Assembly (NCBI GenBank): GCA_036703985.1
Contig: DATNQN010000008.1
Span: forward strand, 1-64,000
Source: Leptolyngbyaceae cyanobacterium
Lineage (GTDB): Bacteria > Cyanobacteriota > Cyanobacteriia > Cyanobacteriales > Aerosakkonemataceae
Direction of reading: 5' to 3'
Length of the DNA: 64,000 nt
The notes below the pieces were generated by a model. It saw only the letters and a program-made list of their open reading frames with translations. It searched no databases and was not told where the DNA came from. How positions within the stretch are numbered: the first letter of the stretch is position 1; the number at the start of each line of letters is the position of its first letter. The translations under genes and the position numbers were made by a program. Of this stretch, positions 27,343 through 36,707 are shown in pieces.

Positions 27343-29679
27343 ATGCCGCAATACTTCGGAAAACTACCCACAAACAATCAACCTTGGTCAGTTATTGGCG
27401 CTGTTGAATTAATAGAAAAAAACGACAAATATATTACTTGCCAATGCAATATATCTCGCGTACAGATTAGTATATTAGCACCCAATTTAATCAGAGTTCG
27501 TCTAGCACCAAATGGCGAATTCATGCCCCGTCGTCCTTGGGCAGTCAACTTAGATGATGCAGAATGGCCAAGCGTTCCCTTTGAAATTAAAGAAACAGAC
27601 AAAACGGTAGAAATCGAAACCGAAAAGATGCGCGTCTTGCTACATCGCGATCCTTTCCGCATCGAATATTTCGATAAAAATAACCGCCCCTTCGCTTGCG
27701 ATACAGACACCAGTATGGGTTGGCGAACAGGTGCGGTTGCTGCTTGGAAACGCATCGAATCTGACGAACATTACTATGGTTTTGGAGAACGGACGGGTTT
27801 TCTAGATAAACTAGCCGAAGTCAAAACAAACTGGACAGTTGATGCTTTAGATTACGGTTCTCTAACTGATGAAATGTATCAGGCAATTCCCTTTTATATC
27901 GCCTTACGTCCTCACGTTAGTTACGGCATCTTTTTCAACACAACTTTTTGGAGTCAATTTGATATTGGTGCTGAAAAACCAGGCGTTCTTAAAATGGAAA
28001 CTAGGGGAGGTGAATTAGATTATTACATTATTTACGGCCCCGAACCTGCCCAAATTCTCGATACTTATACCCAACTAACAGGGAGAATGCCCCTACCGCC
28101 GAAATGGTCGCTAGGTTATCATCAATGTCGGTGGAGTTACGAATCAGAAGAAGTAGTTAGAGAATTAGCATCAGAATTTCGCAAACGACAAATTCCGTGC
28201 GATGTCATTCATCTCGATATCGATTATATGCGCGGTTATCGAGTATTTACCTGGAGTCCGAAACGGTTTCCCGATCCTGCTAAATTAATTGATGATTTAA
28301 AACAGAATGGTTTCAAAACCGTAACTATTATCGACCCCGGCGTTAAATACGAACCGGAAGCAGATTATCACGTTTTTGATGAAGGACTAAAAAACGATTA
28401 TTTTGTCAGAAGTGCGGATGGAAAATTGTTTCACGGTTACGTTTGGCCAGATAAAGCAGTCTTTCCCGATTTCTTGCGTTCAGATGTGCGGAAATGGTGG
28501 GGAAATTTGCATAAAAGTTTAACTGATATCGGGATTGCGGGAATTTGGAATGATATGAACGAACCCGCTTTAGACGATCGGCCCTTTGGCGACCCCGGTA
28601 ATAAAATTTGGTTTCCCTTCGATGCGCCCCAAGGCGATCCCGCTGAAAAAACAACCCATTTAGAAACCCATAATTTGTATGGTTTGTCAATGTCAAAAGC
28701 TTGTTATGAAGGGTTGCAAAAATTACGTTCCACAGAACGATCGTTCGTGTTAACGCGATCGGGTTTTGCCGGAGTACAACGCTGGTCATCAGTGTGGATG
28801 GGTGACAATCAATCATTATGGGAACATCTAGAAATGTCCCTACCCATGCTTTCTAATATGGGATTATCAGGCGTAGCATTTGTCGGTTGCGATATAGGTG
28901 GTTTTGCAGGTAACGCCACTGCCGAATTATTCGCCCGTTGGATGCAAATGGGAATGCTTTACCCATTAATGCGCGGTCATTCTGCTATGAGTACCGCCCG
29001 TCACGAACCGTGGGTTTTTGGTGAAGAAGTAGAAAAAATTTGCCAGAAATATATCAATTTACGATATCAATTATTGCCATATTTTTATACCCTATTCTGG
29101 CAAGCATCAACCACTGGCGCACCGATTTGGCGACCATTAGTTTATCATTTTCCCAACGATACCAAAACTTATAAAATCTACGATCAAGTATTAATTGGTG
29201 ATTCTTTAATGGCAGCACCAATTTATCGACCAGGTATCGATCGTCGATCGGTTTATCTCCCAGAAGGCGTTTGGTATGATTGGTGGAATGGCGATCGCTA
29301 CGAAGGCCCAACCCATATCCTCGCCAACGCCCCCCTAGAAACCATGCCTCTCTATGTACGAGGTGGTGGAATAATTCCAATGGCACCCGTCATGCAATAC
29401 GTTGACGAACGTCCCCTCGATCGATTGACCCTACGCATTTGGCCCGGTACAAATGAATGGACAATGTATGAAGATGACGGTCATTCTTTTGAATATAAAA
29501 CAGGCGCTTGGGCAACCACTACTTATCGAGTGCATCCCAACGGTGAAAATACAATTGTCAAAATTGGAGAACGTACCGGACAATTTTCTCCCCCGCCTCG
29601 TGAGGTAATCGTAGAATTAGTAAGCGTCGGAGAACAACATTTTCAAGATGATGGCAGTGCCAGACAACTAATCTTTTAA
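27343..29679 (+). CDS. Glycoside hydrolase family 31 (alpha-glucosidase-like)
   Basis: 778 residues from the ATG at 27343; a TTG at 27313 would add ten residues. Family 31 retaining alpha-glycosidase: the nucleophile Asp lies in GIWNDMNEPAL, the acid/base region in SVWMGDNQSLWEHL, and RSGFAGVQRWSSVWMGD is the family signature. An N-terminal beta-sandwich and C-terminal domains (LYVRGGGIIPM) are present. No signal peptide is seen, so it probably acts in the cytoplasm on malto-oligosaccharides, glycogen products or an alpha-glucoside solute. Monocistronic. Confidence 0.95.
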   Translation: MPQYFGKLPTNNQPWSVIGAVELIEKNDKYITCQCNISRVQISILAPNLIRVRLAPNGEFMPRRPWAVNLDDAEWPSVPFEIKETDKTVEIETEKMRVLLHRDPFRIEYFDKNNRPFACDTDTSMGWRTGAVAAWKRIESDEHYYGFGERTGFLDKLAEVKTNWTVDALDYGSLTDEMYQAIPFYIALRPHVSYGIFFNTTFWSQFDIGAEKPGVLKMETRGGELDYYIIYGPEPAQILDTYTQLTGRMPLPPKWSLGYHQCRWSYESEEVVRELASEFRKRQIPCDVIHLDIDYMRGYRVFTWSPKRFPDPAKLIDDLKQNGFKTVTIIDPGVKYEPEADYHVFDEGLKNDYFVRSADGKLFHGYVWPDKAVFPDFLRSDVRKWWGNLHKSLTDIGIAGIWNDMNEPALDDRPFGDPGNKIWFPFDAPQGDPAEKTTHLETHNLYGLSMSKACYEGLQKLRSTERSFVLTRSGFAGVQRWSSVWMGDNQSLWEHLEMSLPMLSNMGLSGVAFVGCDIGGFAGNATAELFARWMQMGMLYPLMRGHSAMSTARHEPWVFGEEVEKICQKYINLRYQLLPYFYTLFWQASTTGAPIWRPLVYHFPNDTKTYKIYDQVLIGDSLMAAPIYRPGIDRRSVYLPEGVWYDWWNGDRYEGPTHILANAPLETMPLYVRGGGIIPMAPVMQYVDERPLDRLTLRIWPGTNEWTMYEDDGHSFEYKTGAWATTTYRVHPNGENTIVKIGERTGQFSPPPREVIVELVSVGEQHFQDDGSARQLIF

Positions 29680-29729
29680 AGATCTATCTGAAGAGGGTTA
29701 CTTTACACAAATTATCCACCAATCTTTTT

Positions 29730-29808
29730 GTAGGATGGGCAGTGCCAAAAAACGCCTTAAGCTTTAATTCAGTATACCAACGTTAGAAGTATGCACTGCC
29801 CACTCTAC
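29730..29808. repeat. MITE-like element with 16-bp inverted ends
   Basis: GTAGGATGGGCAGTGC (29730-29745) and GCACTGCCCACTCTAC (29793-29808) are inverted copies matching at 14 of 16 positions around a 47-base interior. 'TAGGATGGGCAGTGCC'-type palindromes are frequent between cyanobacterial genes. It is the main feature of the 360-base gap after the GH31 gene. Confidence 0.6.
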
Positions 29809-30039
29809 GAATTAAAGCAACAAATGACCAATGACCGAAATCTGTAATTTTGAACACCATTTGAATGTATCTTGAGATAGAAGCCCGAAAGCTAGCTAAA
29901 AGATTACCATGCTTTTGCATAAGAGAATTTACGCACCATTTAGGCAAATTGCTATTAGCCGATCGCTTCTCATAAATATAGAGAAGAGATAACTTATTCG
30001 GGCGTCAATTTTCACTAAAAAACAACGAGGAAAACTTAT

Positions 30040-30399
30040 ATGCAGCGTATTTTTTCAGCTATCAATCAAGCATTTGGCAAAACACTTTTACTATTCGGTT
30101 TGATCGGTTTGCTTAGTATTTCAAGCTTATTAATTTTTCCAACTCAATCCAGCTTAGCAGCTAATAGTAAAAGTTCGATTTCTCAGGAAAAAGTCACCAA
30201 TCAAAATACTGCCGATCATAATGCAGGACTTGGTAACCGTGAGGATGCTTACGAAAAAGCTGTAGAAGCGGTCGAAGATCCCAAAGGTTTAGAAAAGGTT
30301 TACGAAGAAAATTTAGATGAATACAAAGGAACCGAAGGCAACAACGGTATAGTAGAAGCAGCAAAAAGTTTGGTTGAAGACGTAACTGGACAGAAGTAA
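30040..30399 (+). CDS. Small exported protein
   Basis: 119 residues. Residues about 14-41 are a signal peptide (TLLLFGLIGLLSISSLLIF, ending near SLAANS). The mature part is hydrophilic and helical (DAYEKAVEAVEDPKGLEKVYEENLDEYK). Similar in plan to the protein at 15986. No recognised domain. GAGGA lies ahead of the ATG. It is followed by a block of short tandem repeats. Confidence 0.75.
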   Translation: MQRIFSAINQAFGKTLLLFGLIGLLSISSLLIFPTQSSLAANSKSSISQEKVTNQNTADHNAGLGNREDAYEKAVEAVEDPKGLEKVYEENLDEYKGTEGNNGIVEAAKSLVEDVTGQK

Positions 30400-30452
30400 T
30401 CAACTAACGGAAGGATGGAGCGAGGCAGTAACACAAAGAAAAAATAATAAAC

Positions 30453-30510
30453 ATCATCCTTCATCCTTCATCCTTCAAAATTCATCCTTCAAACTTCATC
30501 CTGTTCATCC
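30453..30510. repeat. Short tandem repeats (TTCATCC units)
   Basis: About seven degenerate copies of a TTCATCC/CATCCTT heptamer. The right half lies inside the 3' end of the leftward gene at 30489 and encodes its last residues, so the repeat has expanded into coding sequence. Confidence 0.75.
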
Positions 30511-30926
30511 TTTAATCCTGATAATCCCGATCGTAAATGTTTCCCCCATTCAACTGCCAGGGATAATTGCGTAAAAGGAATCCGAACAGTATCATCTTTT
30601 TCTAAAAACGAAAATTCTAAAGCTACTTTACCAGGTTGTAGGGGTGGATTATCTAAATCTACAGCATTTTCATCTATCATCAGACGTATATTATTAACAT
30701 TTTTGAGAGAAAAAGTTTTTAAATCAACAGGTTCTTTACGAGTCGGTTTACCCCAAGTTAAATCACTGCCATTTTGTCCCAAAACCGCATAAATATCGTA
30801 CTTCGATCGAGCAAATTGAGATGCCCAACGGCGATAAGCTTCCACTTTTTGAAATTCATTCCAGCCAGCCCAAGCCAACCAAATAAAAACAGCTAGCAAA
30901 GGTAGCCATAAAAGACCTCTCACCAT
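30489..30926 (-). CDS. Membrane-anchored conserved hypothetical protein
   Basis: 145 residues: an N-terminal transmembrane anchor (LLWLPLLAVFIWLAWAGW, about 5-22) and an extracytoplasmic or cytoplasmic beta-rich domain. No family name recognised. The last residues (GLKDEQDEV) are encoded by the heptamer repeat and are probably not ancestral. It is divergent from the subtilisin gene, with 114 bp between starts. Confidence 0.7.
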   Translation of the reverse strand: MVRGLLWLPLLAVFIWLAWAGWNEFQKVEAYRRWASQFARSKYDIYAVLGQNGSDLTWGKPTRKEPVDLKTFSLKNVNNIRLMIDENAVDLDNPPLQPGKVALEFSFLEKDDTVRIPFTQLSLAVEWGKHLRSGLSGLKDEQDEV

Positions 30927-31040
30927 AATTCCTTTCCCTTAATTTTTACTTCAAGTAACTATATTGCAACATCAGGTTTTCATTAGCGCTTGCTTGAGTT
31001 ATCGTGGTGATCGCACTGGCGCTTCCGCTGGCAGGTTAAG

Positions 31041-32807
31041 ATGAGAAAAATTTTTCTGCTGTGTTTGTTTATTCTGACGCTAGGATTTGCCCTCTTTAAT
31101 TTTAAAGGGCTGGCAACCAGTGGCAGTTATGATTCTATCGTGCTGGATTTCCGGGAAGACATTCCCGCTACGGAGATTACCGCACAGGTAAATGCGATCG
31201 CGCAAAAATTTCACACCACACCTTATCTAAATAGCGAATTTTCCGTAAAAGATAACGTCTACATTGTCAAAGGCGATACCCGATTACTCAAAGCCCTGAG
31301 AAAATCCGGCCTTGCCAAAAAGACAGAATCTATAGAACCCAACTATATCTATCAAGCTTACGAAATCCCCAACGACCCAGACTACAGCCAGCAGTGGAAC
31401 CTGCGAAGCATCAACGTCGAAGCCGCTTGGGACGAAACCAAAGGTAACGGAGTCACCGTTGCCGTAATCGATACAGGTGTCAGTAAAGTTCCCGACTTAG
31501 CAGACACCACCTTTGTCCAAGGCTACGACTTCGTAAACGACAAAGAATCAGCCGACGACGACAACGGACACGGTACTCACGTAGCCGGAACTGTCGCCCA
31601 ATCCACCAATAATAGCTACGGCGTAGCAGGCATTGCCTACCAAGCAAGCATCATGCCTCTCAAAGTGCTAGCTGCCAGCGGTGGCGGTACGGTTGCCGAT
31701 ATTGCCGAAGCAATCAAATTTGCTGCTGACAACGGCGCAAACGTGATTAACATGAGCTTAGGTGGCGGCGGTGCCAGCGACTTAATGCAAGAAGCCGTTG
31801 ACTATGCTTACAGCAAAGGCGTCGTCATCGTAGCCGCAGCAGGTAACGAAAACCGCAACTCTTCCTCATATCCAGCCCGTTATCCCCACGTCATCAGCGT
31901 ATCGGCACTCGGCCCCAACGGTGAAAAAGCTCCTTATTCCAACTTCGGTGCCGGTGTAGATATCTCTGCCCCCGGTGGTAGCGAAGCAGGTAAAATCCTG
32001 CAAGAAACCATTGACCCGGAAACTGGTGCTTCCGTCTTTGCTAGTTTCCAAGGTACTAGCATGGCTTCCCCCCACGTAGCGGGAGTAGCAGCATTAGTAA
32101 GATCTCTGGGTATCGATAACCCAGATGAAATTGAAACCATTCTGACCAAATCAGCACGAGTAGTCAAAGAAGACCCCCTCAACCATTTTGGTGCAGGTCA
32201 GTTAGACGCCGCAGGCGCAGTTCAACTAGCTGAAAAAGGACAAATTAACTTCCGCGACTTCTTCCGCTGGCTACAAAAGAATGGTTACCTCAACCTCCGC
32301 TTCTGGTTTGATGGCGGCGCAGTAGCACTTCTGCCTAAAGTTTTAATGGTACTGGGTTCCTATCTGCTAGCTTGGTTTTTACGCAATTACTTACCCGGTT
32401 GGAGTTGGTCACTCAGTAGTGGTCTAATTTTCGGCAGTTCCGGTTTATTCTTCCTGCGCGGTTTCTACATCTTCGACCTACCCCAATGGCCGTTAAGATT
32501 AATGGGTAGTTCCATTCCCGAATTAGGTAGTGCCGTTCAAGGTAGTAGTGCTTTAAATCCGATATTTGCTAGCGTGCTAATTCCCTTAGTTTTAGTAGCA
32601 TTGCTATTAGGAAATGCCAAGTGGAAATGGTTCGCCATCGGTTCTGGTTTAGGGGTAGCTAGCTGTTTGGCAGTCAGCGCATTTATGACACCCCAAGTAA
32701 TGTGGTTGGGTGATGGCATTTGGGCGCGTGGCTTCTTAATTGTCAACGCTTTACTTTGTTTGGGACTTGCTAGAATCGCAATGCAAGGAGAGAAACAAAC
32801 TGCATGA
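31041..32807 (+). CDS. S8 family (subtilisin-like) serine peptidase with C-terminal membrane domain
   Basis: 588 residues. A signal peptide (about 1-25) is followed by a propeptide-like region, then a subtilisin domain with the catalytic triad Asp144 (VIDTGV), His177 (NGHGTHVAG) and Ser340 (GTSMASPHVAG), and oxyanion Asn269. After residue 425 there are about five hydrophobic helices (427-448, 456-476, 505-523, 531-549, 564-581), an unusual C-terminal membrane domain for S8 peptidases. The protease domain would face the periplasm. The stop overlaps the DUF5818 gene start (ATGA), showing translational coupling. Confidence 0.93.
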   Translation: MRKIFLLCLFILTLGFALFNFKGLATSGSYDSIVLDFREDIPATEITAQVNAIAQKFHTTPYLNSEFSVKDNVYIVKGDTRLLKALRKSGLAKKTESIEPNYIYQAYEIPNDPDYSQQWNLRSINVEAAWDETKGNGVTVAVIDTGVSKVPDLADTTFVQGYDFVNDKESADDDNGHGTHVAGTVAQSTNNSYGVAGIAYQASIMPLKVLAASGGGTVADIAEAIKFAADNGANVINMSLGGGGASDLMQEAVDYAYSKGVVIVAAAGNENRNSSSYPARYPHVISVSALGPNGEKAPYSNFGAGVDISAPGGSEAGKILQETIDPETGASVFASFQGTSMASPHVAGVAALVRSLGIDNPDEIETILTKSARVVKEDPLNHFGAGQLDAAGAVQLAEKGQINFRDFFRWLQKNGYLNLRFWFDGGAVALLPKVLMVLGSYLLAWFLRNYLPGWSWSLSSGLIFGSSGLFFLRGFYIFDLPQWPLRLMGSSIPELGSAVQGSSALNPIFASVLIPLVLVALLLGNAKWKWFAIGSGLGVASCLAVSAFMTPQVMWLGDGIWARGFLIVNALLCLGLARIAMQGEKQTA

Positions 32808-33025
32808 GTATAACCGTCACTGGTACGATCGAACGAAAAGGATTAGGTACAGGAACGTGGGCTGTAGTAGCAGATAACGGCGAAACCTATGAACTCAAAG
32901 ACCCCCCGAAAGATTTACTGAAATCTGGTCAAAAAGTGGAAATCAAGGGCGAAATCCGCGATGATGTGATGACTCTTGCCATGATTGGCCCGGTGTTAGA
33001 AGTGAAGTCGTTTGATTTGAAATGA
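32804..33025 (+). CDS. DUF5818 family protein
   Basis: 73 residues forming a small beta-barrel, OB-like (VTGTIERKGLGTGTWAVVADNGETYEL, GQKVEIKGEIRDD). Function unknown. It overlaps the peptidase stop codon by four bases, so it is translated with it and may assist or bind the peptidase (inference). A strong terminator follows. Confidence 0.85.
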   Translation: MSITVTGTIERKGLGTGTWAVVADNGETYELKDPPKDLLKSGQKVEIKGEIRDDVMTLAMIGPVLEVKSFDLK

Positions 33026-33043
33026 TTTGATGTTGAATTTAAA

Positions 33044-33076
33044 AACCCGGTTTCTTCGAGAAACCGGGTTTTTTTT
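33044..33076 (+). terminator. Rho-independent terminator after the peptidase operon
   Basis: A 12-bp stem (AACCCGGTTTCT with AGAAACCGGGTT, loop TCG) followed by eight T. Clearest member of the dispersed GGTTTCTT hairpin family and the strongest terminator in the window. Confidence 0.92.
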
Positions 33077-33096
33077 GTTAGGCTTTTTGGAAAAGC

Positions 33097-33142
33097 GTCA
33101 GGGTGAATTTTTTACCACAGATGTCCACAGATAAACACAGAT
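33097..33142. repeat. Interspersed repeat (ACCACAGATGTCCACAGAT), left copy
   Basis: GTCAGGGTGAATTTTTTACC then ACAGATGTCCACAGATAAAC. An inverted copy lies at 33573-33641 and a third, longer one at 61608-61680. The left and right copies flank the thioredoxin-like gene. Confidence 0.75.
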
Positions 33143-33149
33143 ATAATTG

Positions 33150-33458
33150 TCATGCCTGTAAAATTTCTTGCAGTCTGGTTCTAAATTCCCCTTTGGGATG
33201 ACCGCCTTTGACTTCTCCCAAAATTTTAAATTCTCCTTCTGGAGAATCGCAAATAATATAAGTCGGCCATCCCATTTCTGATTTATCGGGATATTGACTT
33301 AATAAGATTTTACGATATTTCCGATAAGTAGCAGTGTCTTGCATTTTCACATCAATAAATTGCAAACCCAATTCTTCAGTTACTTTCTGGTCGTAAAAAG
33401 ACATTTTGTGGCAAATACCACAATCTTCTGAAGAAAACTTAATCACAGCACGATCCAT
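33150..33458 (-). CDS. Thioredoxin-like protein
   Basis: 102 residues with the redox motif CGIC (SSEDCGICHKMSFYD), normally CGPC in thioredoxin, and the cis-Pro loop MGWPTYIICD. It probably acts in cytoplasmic thiol-disulfide exchange or redox relay. ORF start ATG at 33458. The gene is bracketed by inverted copies of an interspersed repeat, which could have mobilised it. Confidence 0.88.
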   Translation of the reverse strand: MDRAVIKFSSEDCGICHKMSFYDQKVTEELGLQFIDVKMQDTATYRKYRKILLSQYPDKSEMGWPTYIICDSPEGEFKILGEVKGGHPKGEFRTRLQEILQA

Positions 33459-33572
33459 TGCAGAAACAATCCTTTATTTCTTAAACACTTTATATAAACT
33501 ATATTAGATTTAAAGCCAAACTCAATAAACCCATCTTTCCACCATCTGTACATCCTACCAAAAGGCTACAGT

Positions 33573-33641
33573 TACATCTACATCTGTGTTTATCTGTGTG
33601 CATCTGTGGACATCTGTGGTAAAAAAAATTAACCCTGACAA
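33573..33641. repeat. Interspersed repeat, right (inverted) copy
   Basis: Reverse-complement counterpart of 33097-33142: on the minus strand GTCAGGGTTAATTTTTTTTA precedes CCACAGATGTCCACAGATG and further ACACAGAT units. It lies between the thioredoxin-like gene and the end of the adenylate cyclase gene. Confidence 0.75.
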
Positions 33642-33659
33642 TTCCGCAAAAACTTCAAT

Positions 33660-35480
33660 CTAAAATCGATTAAATTTCCGATCGATCAACCAATAAGTAG
33701 TCATCAATCCCTTACCCTTGATCGAAATACTACCTCGTTCTTGAAAGCGATAGTTCTTTTTCAAACGTTCATAAACTGTTTCGCTAACTTGGATGTATCC
33801 CGCTTCTCCATGAGATTCCATGCGACTAGCAATGTTTACCGTATCGCCCCACAAATCATAAATCGACTTTTGCCTACCGATCACTCCCGCTACCACTGGG
33901 CCAGTATGAATACCCATCCGCAGGGTAATCGGTTGATTGTCTGGGGTGCGGAAGTTGGTAATTTCTCGCTGCATATCTAATGCCATTTCTGCGATCGCAA
34001 CTACATTATCAGGTCTGGGTTTGGGTAATCCACCCACTACCATGTAAGCATCGCCGATCGTTTTAATTTTTTCTACCCCATGTCGATCGGCTAATTTGTC
34101 GAAAGCAGAAAAAATATCATTGAGTAGCTTCACCAGTTCTTTTGGTGGAATCTGAGACGACAACGGCGTGAAGTTCACAATATCGGCAAACAAAACCGTT
34201 ACTTCGGCAAAGTTATCCGCGATCGTTTTTTCACCCCGCTTGAGACGTTCGGCAATTAATTGAGGTAAAACATTCAACAACAAGCGTTCCGCTAGCATCC
34301 TTTGCTGGCGGATTTCTACTTCTGCTTTCTTGCGAGCGCTAATATCGTGGACGCTACCTTCATAATGAGAAATCGAACCATCGTGATGATAAATCGTGCG
34401 AATGCTTTCCGAAATCCAAATAATCGTTCTATCTTTACAATAAACTTCTGACTCGCACTCGGTAATCGAATCTAAACCCCTCATATAAGCTACCAGTTCG
34501 TTCCAACGCTGGGGTCGCACGTATAGCTGTTTTCCGATATCCGTAATGCTATCCATCAACTCAGCACTAGATGCGTAACCGTATAATTTTGCGAGGGCTG
34601 GATTTGCGCTTAAATAACGTCCCTCTGGCGTTACCTGAAAAATTCCCTCAACCGCATTCTCAAATATACTGCGATATTTCTCTTCTGCTTGGCGTACTTC
34701 TCTGGTACGCTGTTCTACCCGCAATTCTAATTCCTGGGCTTGTTGCCGCAGTTTTTCTTCTGACTGACGCAACTCGATTTCTGCTTGTTTGCGATCGCTA
34801 ATATCATATAAAGTAGTCAGCAAAGTTGCTACTCCAGCCATCTGTAAAGGATGTACGGAAGCCGATACCCAAAATAGGCTACCGTCAATTTTTTTAACTT
34901 GCATTTCCCAATCCCGTACATACCCTTGTGCTGTCAGTAACTCTTGAATTTTTTGATAATCATCGCGCTCGGCAAAAAATGACTCCAGCTTCTGTCCGAT
35001 TAAGGCTTCCACATCCATTCCCAGTAGTTCGCCAGAAATAGAGTTAGCATAAGAGATCGCTCCATTATGGTGCTGAGTCAATATCATTAAAATAGATGTG
35101 GACTCGGAAATTGCCCGAAACAGTTCCTCGCTTTGGCGCATCGTTTCTACAGCTTGCGTGTAGAGTTGGTATTCCACGGTGTCGCCGTGTTCCGCCGTCG
35201 CTTGCAGCACGATTTCTAAATCTGCTTTATCTCGAGAAACCGTTTCTAAAATTTCTTGTAAGGTTGCTTGTGCTAGTTGGCGTTCGGCGACTTCTGCTTG
35301 TAATTGTTGATTGGAATCGTGCAATTGAGCTTCCACCACATCGCCATGTTCTATAGTAGTGAGCAAAGCTATTTCCAAATCGCTGTTCACTTGTTTGAGA
35401 TGTGCTACTTCTTGACGGAGACGTTCGATCTCCGCTAGAAGACTGGCTTCGCGATCGGTTATCTGCTCTAAGTTTCCCAT
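33660..35480 (-). CDS. PAS-containing class III adenylate cyclase
   Basis: 606 residues. An N-terminal coiled coil holds two copies of an EHGD module (44-55 and 97-106), then PAS domains (about 115-230 and 262-388) and a class III cyclase domain (about 400-600). Metal-binding Asp433 (FADIVNF) and Asp477 (GDAY), the adenine-specifying Lys471 and Asp542 (YDLWGD), and transition-state Asn549/Arg553 are present, so the product is cAMP. No membrane segment. It begins 6 bp after the STAS gene and is last in an operon with a diguanylate cyclase and two regulators; its N-terminal module is shared with the diguanylate cyclase. Confidence 0.93.
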   Translation of the reverse strand: MGNLEQITDREASLLAEIERLRQEVAHLKQVNSDLEIALLTTIEHGDVVEAQLHDSNQQLQAEVAERQLAQATLQEILETVSRDKADLEIVLQATAEHGDTVEYQLYTQAVETMRQSEELFRAISESTSILMILTQHHNGAISYANSISGELLGMDVEALIGQKLESFFAERDDYQKIQELLTAQGYVRDWEMQVKKIDGSLFWVSASVHPLQMAGVATLLTTLYDISDRKQAEIELRQSEEKLRQQAQELELRVEQRTREVRQAEEKYRSIFENAVEGIFQVTPEGRYLSANPALAKLYGYASSAELMDSITDIGKQLYVRPQRWNELVAYMRGLDSITECESEVYCKDRTIIWISESIRTIYHHDGSISHYEGSVHDISARKKAEVEIRQQRMLAERLLLNVLPQLIAERLKRGEKTIADNFAEVTVLFADIVNFTPLSSQIPPKELVKLLNDIFSAFDKLADRHGVEKIKTIGDAYMVVGGLPKPRPDNVVAIAEMALDMQREITNFRTPDNQPITLRMGIHTGPVVAGVIGRQKSIYDLWGDTVNIASRMESHGEAGYIQVSETVYERLKKNYRFQERGSISIKGKGLMTTYWLIDRKFNRF

Positions 35481-35486
35481 ATCGAA

Positions 35487-35828
35487 CTAAGCAAAATCTA
35501 ATTTTAACCCTGGCATTAAACGTTGGAGATTTTTTAAAGATTTAGTTTGCCAAAGTATTTTGTTTGAGCCTTGGAGAACTAGATGGATATTTCCCTTTTC
35601 TCGCACCTTGATCACGAACATAGATAGCATACTGATCCCGGAACTGTTAAGGAATTCCAAATCCCTTAAATTAATCGTAAATTGAGAAGATTTTTCAAGC
35701 GCGTTTACCAACAAATCCATCACGGGACGATATTCTTCCATTCCAGCCAGTCGCAAGAATCCCCGAAAAAATACGGTTGAAGTCTCCGGGGCATACCAAA
35801 CATGATAATCTTCGCTCTTAATTTCCAC
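35487..35828 (-). CDS. STAS-like anti-sigma-factor-antagonist family protein (slr1659-type)
   Basis: 113 residues with the STAS fold. The phosphorylatable-site region FLNSSGISMLSMFVIKV corresponds to the conserved Ser of SpoIIAA-type antagonists. It is the family associated with Synechocystis slr1659. It lies 6 bp ahead of the adenylate cyclase gene and 261 bp after the GHKL-type regulator gene, its likely kinase or partner. Role in partner switching is inferred from the family. Confidence 0.82.
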   Translation of the reverse strand: MEIKSEDYHVWYAPETSTVFFRGFLRLAGMEEYRPVMDLLVNALEKSSQFTINLRDLEFLNSSGISMLSMFVIKVREKGNIHLVLQGSNKILWQTKSLKNLQRLMPGLKLDFA

Positions 35829-36089
35829 CAGTCTTTTACTCCTTTACATATAGCATCATTTTATTAGTATAAAATTAATTGCTCCCACCTTTAAACAGAA
35901 GAAAAATCATTTTTGACGATCGGGAATTTTTCCACAGACAACTCTATATAATCAACTATACGCTACTCCTTATTCCTTTATTATGGCAGAGGACGCTCGC
36001 CAAATTAACGTTAATTTAAATTAAAGTTGCATTTGGCAATTTTTGCTCTTAGAGATGTCTGATGAAGGTCGGCCAATTAAAATTCTACT

Positions 36090-36692
36090 TCACAAATTAA
36101 GGTGGGCTAGTACGCTAATTTGAACGATTTCTAGCTGTTGGTCTACATAATCGAATTTCCAGCCTAAACGGGCATCGTAATCATTGATCATCGTTAACAA
36201 TCCCATGTTAGATTGTCCGTTGCCCAAGGCAGTTTTTTCCAATTGACGAGTGTATAATTCATCTGGGTCTGAATTAAGTAGTTCTTGAATAAATTGCTGA
36301 TACTTGTCCGCCATGATTTTGCTAGCATAATTGCTGACGCAGAATATGATTTCATGCTCGTAAAGATACAACGTAATACTAATTGGTAAATTGGCGGAAC
36401 GCTCGCTGAATTTTACGGCATTTTCTAAAAGCTCGTTGGCAATATAACTAACAACCGCTTTAACCGTATCTTTGCGATTGATATTACTTTCTGAAGCTGC
36501 ATCGCCAGGAAAAAAAGCCGCAAAGTAATCGCCTAAAAAATCTGCGGATATCCCGTTGTGTTCCCAGCGACGCTTGCGAGCCGCCGAAGCCGGGGAAAAA
36601 TTCAAAGTTAGGTATTCGTTACTAGTAGGAATTTCCGGCAGAAATTCCCCAAAAATTTGGACTTGTGAAAATAAATTCATAGTAGTTTCCAT
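36090..36692 (-). CDS. GHKL-type regulator (slr1658 family)
   Basis: 200 residues. The ANELLENAVKFSE segment is an N-box of the GHKL ATPase fold and SNMGLLTMINDY is a degenerate G-box, as in anti-sigma-factor-type kinases. Together with the STAS protein downstream it forms a partner-switching pair of the slr1658/slr1659 kind. It starts 15 bp after the diguanylate cyclase gene. Whether it retains kinase activity cannot be told. Confidence 0.8.
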   Translation of the reverse strand: METTMNLFSQVQIFGEFLPEIPTSNEYLTLNFSPASAARKRRWEHNGISADFLGDYFAAFFPGDAASESNINRKDTVKAVVSYIANELLENAVKFSERSANLPISITLYLYEHEIIFCVSNYASKIMADKYQQFIQELLNSDPDELYTRQLEKTALGNGQSNMGLLTMINDYDARLGWKFDYVDQQLEIVQISVLAHLNL

Positions 36693-36707
36693 TTATGATG
36701 AGGATCG

